Source: Actinomadura sp. CNU-125
GTDB taxonomy: Bacteria > Actinomycetota > Actinomycetes > Streptosporangiales > Streptosporangiaceae
Assembly: GCF_001942465.1 (NCBI RefSeq)
Contig: NZ_MKJY01000277.1
Location: forward strand, 1-56,215
Length of the DNA stretch: 56,215 bases
Direction of reading: 5' to 3'
A program made the position numbers and the translations under genes. Numbering within the stretch: position 1 is the stretch's first letter; every line of letters starts with the position of its first letter. The notes beneath the pieces are model-generated. The model ran no database searches. It was not told the DNA's origin and saw only the letters and a program-made list of their open reading frames with translations. Shown piece by piece: positions 52,322-56,215 of this stretch.

Positions 52322-53265
52322 CCGTCGGTGACCATCTGCGAGTCTTCGCCGGCCTGCCGGTGGTGCGGTTCGATCCGGAGGCGCCCGGTGCGGGCGCCGG
52401 AACGGCGGCGCCGGACGAGGTCGCCTGGCGCATCGAGGGCGATTACGGCCTGAAAGGCAGCGAGATCTTCCCGCGGTTCGCGGAGCTGGTGGACCCCGCC
52501 CGGGTCGCCGCGGTGGTCATCGGAGACTGGGGCGGCGGCTGCGCCATGAGCCCGACGTTCATGACCGAGGCGGCGGAGTTCCCCCGCCTCAAGGCCCTGT
52601 TCGTCGGCGACCTCACGTTCGAGGAAGCCGAGATCTCCTGGATCGAGCACGCGAACTTCGCGCCGATCTTCAAGGCGTTGCCGAGCCTGGAGCGGTTCGA
52701 GGTCCGCGGCGCCGCCGGCCTCGAGATCGATCCGTTCGAGAGCGCGTCGCTGAAGACGCTGCGGTTCGAGTCCGGCGGGCTGCCCGGGAAGGTCGTGCGG
52801 GCCGTGGCGGCGAGCGACCTGCCGAACCTGGAGCATCTCGACCTGTGGCTGGGCATCGACTGGTACGGCGGCGACGCGACCGTGGACGATCTGGCGCCGT
52901 TCCTGTCGGGGGAGCGGTTTCCGTCGTTGCGGCATCTGGGCTTGGAGGACGCGGAGATCCAGGACGACATCGCCGAGGCGGTCGCGGCCGCGCCGGTGGT
53001 GGCGCGGCTGGAGTCGCTGAGCCTGGCGATGGGGACGCTCACCGATCGTGGCGCGGAGGCGTTGCTGGCGGGGCAGCCGCTCACCCATCTGCGGAAACTC
53101 GACCTGCATCATCATTTCCTGTCCGAGGCGATGACGGCGCGCGTGCGGGCCGCACTGCCGGACGTCGAGGTCGACCTGTCCGCCGGAGAGGACCAGGACG
53201 ACGAGGACCCGTACGACGACCCGGACGACGACGAGGCCGCGCCCTACGTCGCGGTGTCGGAATGA
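52318..53265 (+). CDS. STM4015-family LRR protein, copy 4, acidic tail
   Basis: ATG at 52318 overlaps the stop of copy 3. The 315 residues begin MTVGDHLRVFAGLPVVRFDP. Middle motif ALFVGDLTFEEAEISWIEHA; LRRs LPNLEHLDLWLGIDWYGGDA and SLRHLGLEDAEIQDDIAEAV. Between the last repeat and the common VAVSE end is a run of about 20 acidic residues (GEDQDDEDPYDDPDDDE), the longest such tail of the set. Confidence 0.93.
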   Translation: MTVGDHLRVFAGLPVVRFDPEAPGAGAGTAAPDEVAWRIEGDYGLKGSEIFPRFAELVDPARVAAVVIGDWGGGCAMSPTFMTEAAEFPRLKALFVGDLTFEEAEISWIEHANFAPIFKALPSLERFEVRGAAGLEIDPFESASLKTLRFESGGLPGKVVRAVAASDLPNLEHLDLWLGIDWYGGDATVDDLAPFLSGERFPSLRHLGLEDAEIQDDIAEAVAAAPVVARLESLSLAMGTLTDRGAEALLAGQPLTHLRKLDLHHHFLSEAMTARVRAALPDVEVDLSAGEDQDDEDPYDDPDDDEAAPYVAVSE

Positions 53266-53282
53266 TCGGACGAGTCGTGAAC

Positions 53283-53318
53283 TGTCCGTCCCGCCTGGTA
53301 GGACATGGCGGACGGAAC
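53283..53318. promoter_or_regulatory. Inverted repeat before LRR copy 5, related to the one before copy 1
   Basis: TCCGTCCCGCC and GGCGGACGGA form arms with one bulge around TGGTAGGACAT. The centre CCTGGTAGGACATGGCGGAC matches CCTGATAGGACAGGGCGGAC of the copy 1 element at 18 of 20 bases. It lies 20 bases before the start of copy 5. Confidence 0.65.
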
Positions 53319-53338
53319 GAAAAGAAGGCAGGGACAGC

Positions 53339-54262
53339 ATGATCGGCGAAAACCTGGACGAGTACGTCGGCCTTCCGGTGGTCGTGTTCGGGGAGGACGA
53401 CGACGCGGGCGCGCCCGCCGGGCCGGTGGCGTGGCGGGTGGCGACCGCGTTCGACGAGGAACCGTTCGCCGACGTGTGGAAGCGCTTCTGCGCGACCGTC
53501 GACACGTCCGCCGTGACCGCGCTCGTCATCGGCTACTGGGGTGCGAGCTACGACGAGAACTATGACTACCCGGTGCCGCTCCTCGCCGAGGCGGCCGCGT
53601 CGTTCCCCAACCTGCGGTCGCTCTTCCTCGGCGACATGACATTCGAGGAAGCCGAGATCTCCTGGATCGAGCACGAGGACATCTCGCCGCTGTTCCGGGC
53701 GTTCCCGGACCTGGAACGCCTGGAAGTCCGGGGCGCGGTGGGCCAGGGCGAGAGCGGGCTCTCGCTGGACTCGATCGAGAGCGAGTCGCTGCGGACGCTG
53801 CGGTTCGAGTCCGGCGGGCTGCCCGCGGGCATCGTCCGGGCGGTGGCGGCGAGCGACCTGCCGAACCTCGCGCACCTCGACCTGTGGCTCGGGACCGAGA
53901 ACTACGGCGGTGACGCGACCGTCGCCGACCTCGCGCCCATCCTGTCCGGCGACCGCTTCCCGTCGCTGCGGCGCCTCGGCCTGGAGGACTCGGAGATGCA
54001 GGACGAGATCGCCGAGGCGGTCGCGGGCGCGCCGGTGGTGGCGCGGCTGGAGTCGCTGAGCCTGGCCATGGGGACCCTCACCGACCGCGGCGCGGAGGCG
54101 CTGCTCGCGGGCCAGCCCCTCACCCACCTGCGGGAACTCGACCTGCACCACCACTTCATCTCCGAGCCGATCCAGACGCGGATCAAGGCGGCGCTGCCGG
54201 GCGTCGAGATCCACCTGGAGGCGGCGAGCCGCGACGAGCCCTACATCGAAGTGTCGGAATGA
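53339..54262 (+). CDS. STM4015-family LRR protein, copy 5
   Basis: ATG at 53339 begins MIGENLDEYVGLPVVVFGED; 307 residues. It has SLFLGDMTFEEAEISWIEHE and a six-residue insert (GQGESG) in the following loop, LPNLAHLDLWLGTENYGGDA, RLGLEDSEMQDEIAEAVAGA and LTDRGAEALLAGQPLTHLRE. It has its own promoter region with the inverted repeat and heads the unit 5-6-7. Confidence 0.93.
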   Translation: MIGENLDEYVGLPVVVFGEDDDAGAPAGPVAWRVATAFDEEPFADVWKRFCATVDTSAVTALVIGYWGASYDENYDYPVPLLAEAAASFPNLRSLFLGDMTFEEAEISWIEHEDISPLFRAFPDLERLEVRGAVGQGESGLSLDSIESESLRTLRFESGGLPAGIVRAVAASDLPNLAHLDLWLGTENYGGDATVADLAPILSGDRFPSLRRLGLEDSEMQDEIAEAVAGAPVVARLESLSLAMGTLTDRGAEALLAGQPLTHLRELDLHHHFISEPIQTRIKAALPGVEIHLEAASRDEPYIEVSE

Positions 54263-54287
54263 CCCCGTGAGCGGCTGAGGAGCGAAG

Positions 54288-55226
54288 ATGGGCATCTGGG
54301 ACGAGCGGGAAGAGTACGCGGGGCTGCCGGTGTTCCGGTTCGACCAGGAGCGGCTCGGTGCCGACGCGGCGGACCTCCCCGACCTGCCCGCCGCCGGTGC
54401 GGCGGCCTGGCGCGTGACGTCCGATTTCGACGAGGAACGGTTCGACGACGTGTGGGAGATGTTCCGCGCGTCCGTCGACACGACCGAGGTCACGGCGCTG
54501 CTCATCGGCTACTGGGGCGAGTCCGACGACGTCACCTACCCGGCGCTGCTCCTGGCCGAGGCCGCCGCCTCCTTCCCCAAGCTCGACTCCCTGTTCTTCG
54601 GCGAGATCACGGCCGGGGAATCGGAGATCTCCTGGATCGTGCACGGGGACATCTCGCCGATCGTGCGCGCCTTCCCGGGCCTGCGGCGCCTGGACGTCCG
54701 AGGCTCCGACGGGCTCGTCTTCGAACCGTTCGAGAGCGACGCACTGGAGGTGCTGCGGTTCGAATCCGGCGGGCTGCCCGCGTCGACCGTCCGGACGGTG
54801 GCGGCGTGCGGCCTGCCGAACCTGCGGCGTCTCGACCTGTGGATCGGCGTGAACGCCTACGGCGGCGACGTGTCGATGGACGACCTGGCGCCCGTCCTGT
54901 CGGGGGAGCGGTTCCCGTCGCTGCGGCACCTCGGCCTGGAGAACGCGGAATGGCAGGACGAGATCGCGGCGGCGGTCGCGGCCGCGCCGGTCGTGGCGCG
55001 GCTGGAGTCGCTCGGCCTGGCGCGCGGCATGCTCACCGACACGGGCGCGGAAGCGCTGCTGTCCGGGCAGCCCCTCACCCACCTGCGCAGGCTCGACCTG
55101 CATCATCACTTCCTGTCCGATGCGATGATGGCGCGGCTGCGGAACGCCCTGCCCGGCGTCGAGATCGACCTGGGGGACCAGGGAGATCCCGAAGGGGCGT
55201 ATTTCTACGTCCAGGTGGCCGAATGA
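54288..55226 (+). CDS. STM4015-family LRR protein, copy 6
   Basis: ATG at 54288 behind GAGGAG, 25 bases after copy 5. The N-terminus (DEREEYAGLPVFRFDQERLG, AADLPDLPAAG) is closest to copy 1, while the C-terminal half resembles the others (SLRHLGLENAEWQDEIAAAV, LTDTGAEALLSGQPLTHLRR). The product is 312 residues, ending in FYVQVAE. Two cysteines occur in the LRR part (AACGLP). Confidence 0.93.
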   Translation: MGIWDEREEYAGLPVFRFDQERLGADAADLPDLPAAGAAAWRVTSDFDEERFDDVWEMFRASVDTTEVTALLIGYWGESDDVTYPALLLAEAAASFPKLDSLFFGEITAGESEISWIVHGDISPIVRAFPGLRRLDVRGSDGLVFEPFESDALEVLRFESGGLPASTVRTVAACGLPNLRRLDLWIGVNAYGGDVSMDDLAPVLSGERFPSLRHLGLENAEWQDEIAAAVAAAPVVARLESLGLARGMLTDTGAEALLSGQPLTHLRRLDLHHHFLSDAMMARLRNALPGVEIDLGDQGDPEGAYFYVQVAE

Positions 55227-55255
55227 GCAGGCGGGCGACGGCGTGAGGGAGAAGC

Positions 55256-56200
55256 ATGACGATCAATGAGCATCTGGAGGAGTATGCGGGGCTCCCGGTG
55301 TTCGCCCACGGTGCCGACGCGACCGGCGAGGGCGAGACGCCGGCGCCGGGCGAAGTGGCCTGGTGCGTGGCCGAGACCGGCGGGCCCGCGTTCCGGACGG
55401 CCTTCGAAAGCTTCGTGAAGACGGTCGACACCGCCGAGGTCACCGCGCTCGTCATCGGGTTCTGGGACATGGAGCCCTTCCCCGTGCGGGTCCTGACCGA
55501 CGCGGCCGCGTCCTTCCCGAACCTGAAGTCGCTGTTCATCGGTGACATCGTCCTGGAAGAGGCGGAACTGTCCTGGATCATGCACACCGACCTCACGCCG
55601 GTGCTCCGAGCGTTCCCGGGGCTGGAGCGACTGGACGTCCGCGGCGCGGAGGACCTGGTCCTGTACCCCTTCAGAAGCGAGTCGCTGAAGGTGCTGCGGT
55701 TCGAGTCCGCAGGGCTCCCGGCCGAGGTGGTGCGGGCCGTGGCGGCGAGCGAGCTGCCGAACCTGGAGCACCTCGACCTGTGGCTGGGCATCGGGGAACG
55801 CGGCGGTGACGCGACGGTCGCGGACGTCCAGCCGTTCCTCGCCGGGGCGCGCTTCCCCTCGTTGCGGCACATCGGACTGCAGAACACCCCGATGCTCGAC
55901 GAGCTAGCGGACGCGATCGGGTCCGCCCCGGTAGTGCCGCGGCTGGAGTCGCTGGCACTGTCGTTGGGCGTCCTGACCGACCGGGGCGCGGAGGCGCTGC
56001 TGTCCGGGCAGCCCCTCACCCACCTGCGGAAGCTCGACCTGAGGCACCACTACCTGAGCGACGCGATGGTGGCCCGGACGAAGGCCGCGCTGCCCGGCGT
56101 CGATATCGACTTCGATTTCACCGGCGAGAGCATGGCCGACCGGTCCGAGGAGCTGGGCGACCACGAAAACCGGGACTTCTTCATCGCGGTGTCGGAATGA
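55256..56200 (+). CDS. STM4015-family LRR protein, copy 7
   Basis: ATG at 55256 behind GGGAG, 314 residues. MTINEHLEEYAGLPVFAHGA, SLFIGDIVLEEAELSWIMHT (Leu for Ile), LPNLEHLDLWLGIGERGGDA, SLRHIGLQNTPMLDELADAI and LTDRGAEALLSGQPLTHLRK. Its LRR sequence is the most diverged at DNA level from the block shared by copies 2, 4 and 5. The array may continue beyond the right edge. Confidence 0.93.
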   Translation: MTINEHLEEYAGLPVFAHGADATGEGETPAPGEVAWCVAETGGPAFRTAFESFVKTVDTAEVTALVIGFWDMEPFPVRVLTDAAASFPNLKSLFIGDIVLEEAELSWIMHTDLTPVLRAFPGLERLDVRGAEDLVLYPFRSESLKVLRFESAGLPAEVVRAVAASELPNLEHLDLWLGIGERGGDATVADVQPFLAGARFPSLRHIGLQNTPMLDELADAIGSAPVVPRLESLALSLGVLTDRGAEALLSGQPLTHLRKLDLRHHYLSDAMVARTKAALPGVDIDFDFTGESMADRSEELGDHENRDFFIAVSE

Positions 56201-56215
56201 CCCGAGCCGAAGCGA

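Overview
The window is about 70% GC, uses many GTG/TTG starts, and repeatedly places a -10 hexamer 6-7 bases before a start codon, a layout that predicts leaderless mRNA. It also carries DUF397/Scr1-type regulators, an F420-type oxidoreductase, an HrdB-like primary sigma factor and a ParE/ParC pair. Together these point to a filamentous actinomycete, most likely Streptosporangiales (Thermomonosporaceae, Actinomadura-like). That placement is inference from gene content; no rRNA or tRNA gene was seen.

Layout. 1-5.0 kb, minus strand: two paralogous TY-Chap/SseB-domain genes (the first has a repetitive Pro/Gly-rich tail running off the left edge), a DUF1841-like protein and a small three-helix protein. 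5.0-9.7 kb: a membrane cytochrome b with a Tat-exported molybdopterin oxidoreductase, a HhH-GPD repair protein, and a PAS-PAS-GAF-PP2C phosphatase. 9.9-17.8 kb is a housekeeping core: primary sigma factor, YaaA, a zinc-ribbon protein, an ABC-2 exporter pair and parE; a TnpB transposase remnant sits directly upstream of and in frame with parE. 17.9-21.2 kb: a secreted protein, a NarL-type two-component system and a ketosteroid-isomerase-like protein. 21.2-26.0 kb: a ring-oxidation type operon (HsaA-like oxygenase, decayed C-C hydrolase, TetR, FAD monooxygenase, deazaflavin oxidoreductase) with a divergent TetR.

26-33 kb is a run of small regulator/target pairs: an esterase with a leaderless mini-ORF in its leader, an OhrR-like regulator divergent from two paralogous single-TM mini-proteins, a WYL regulator with an NmrA reductase flanked by 32-bp direct repeats, and an aldo/keto reductase with a TetR. 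34.0-36.8 kb holds a WhiJ/Scr1-type regulator, four tandem DUF397 genes and a divergent ATP-binding protein. 36.8-46.1 kb: two MarR regulators, a SnoaL protein, parC, a lactate-monooxygenase-like enzyme, an ABC ATPase with a second two-component system, a methyltransferase and an unknown protein. 46.1-49.4 kb: a 756-bp leader with a candidate Cys-rich upstream ORF, then metNIQ.

49.5-56.2 kb is the most unusual part: seven consecutive genes for paralogous leucine-rich-repeat proteins of the STM4015 type, in apparent transcription units 1 / 2-3-4 / 5-6-7, two of which follow a shared long inverted repeat.

About twenty genes' reading frames are broken by single-base shifts, mostly apparent 1-base deletions, including the essential parE and parC. 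These are most simply assembly or base-calling errors, so the affected genes are annotated as one interrupted CDS each. The exceptions I regard as true decay are the TnpB fragment and the C-C hydrolase.
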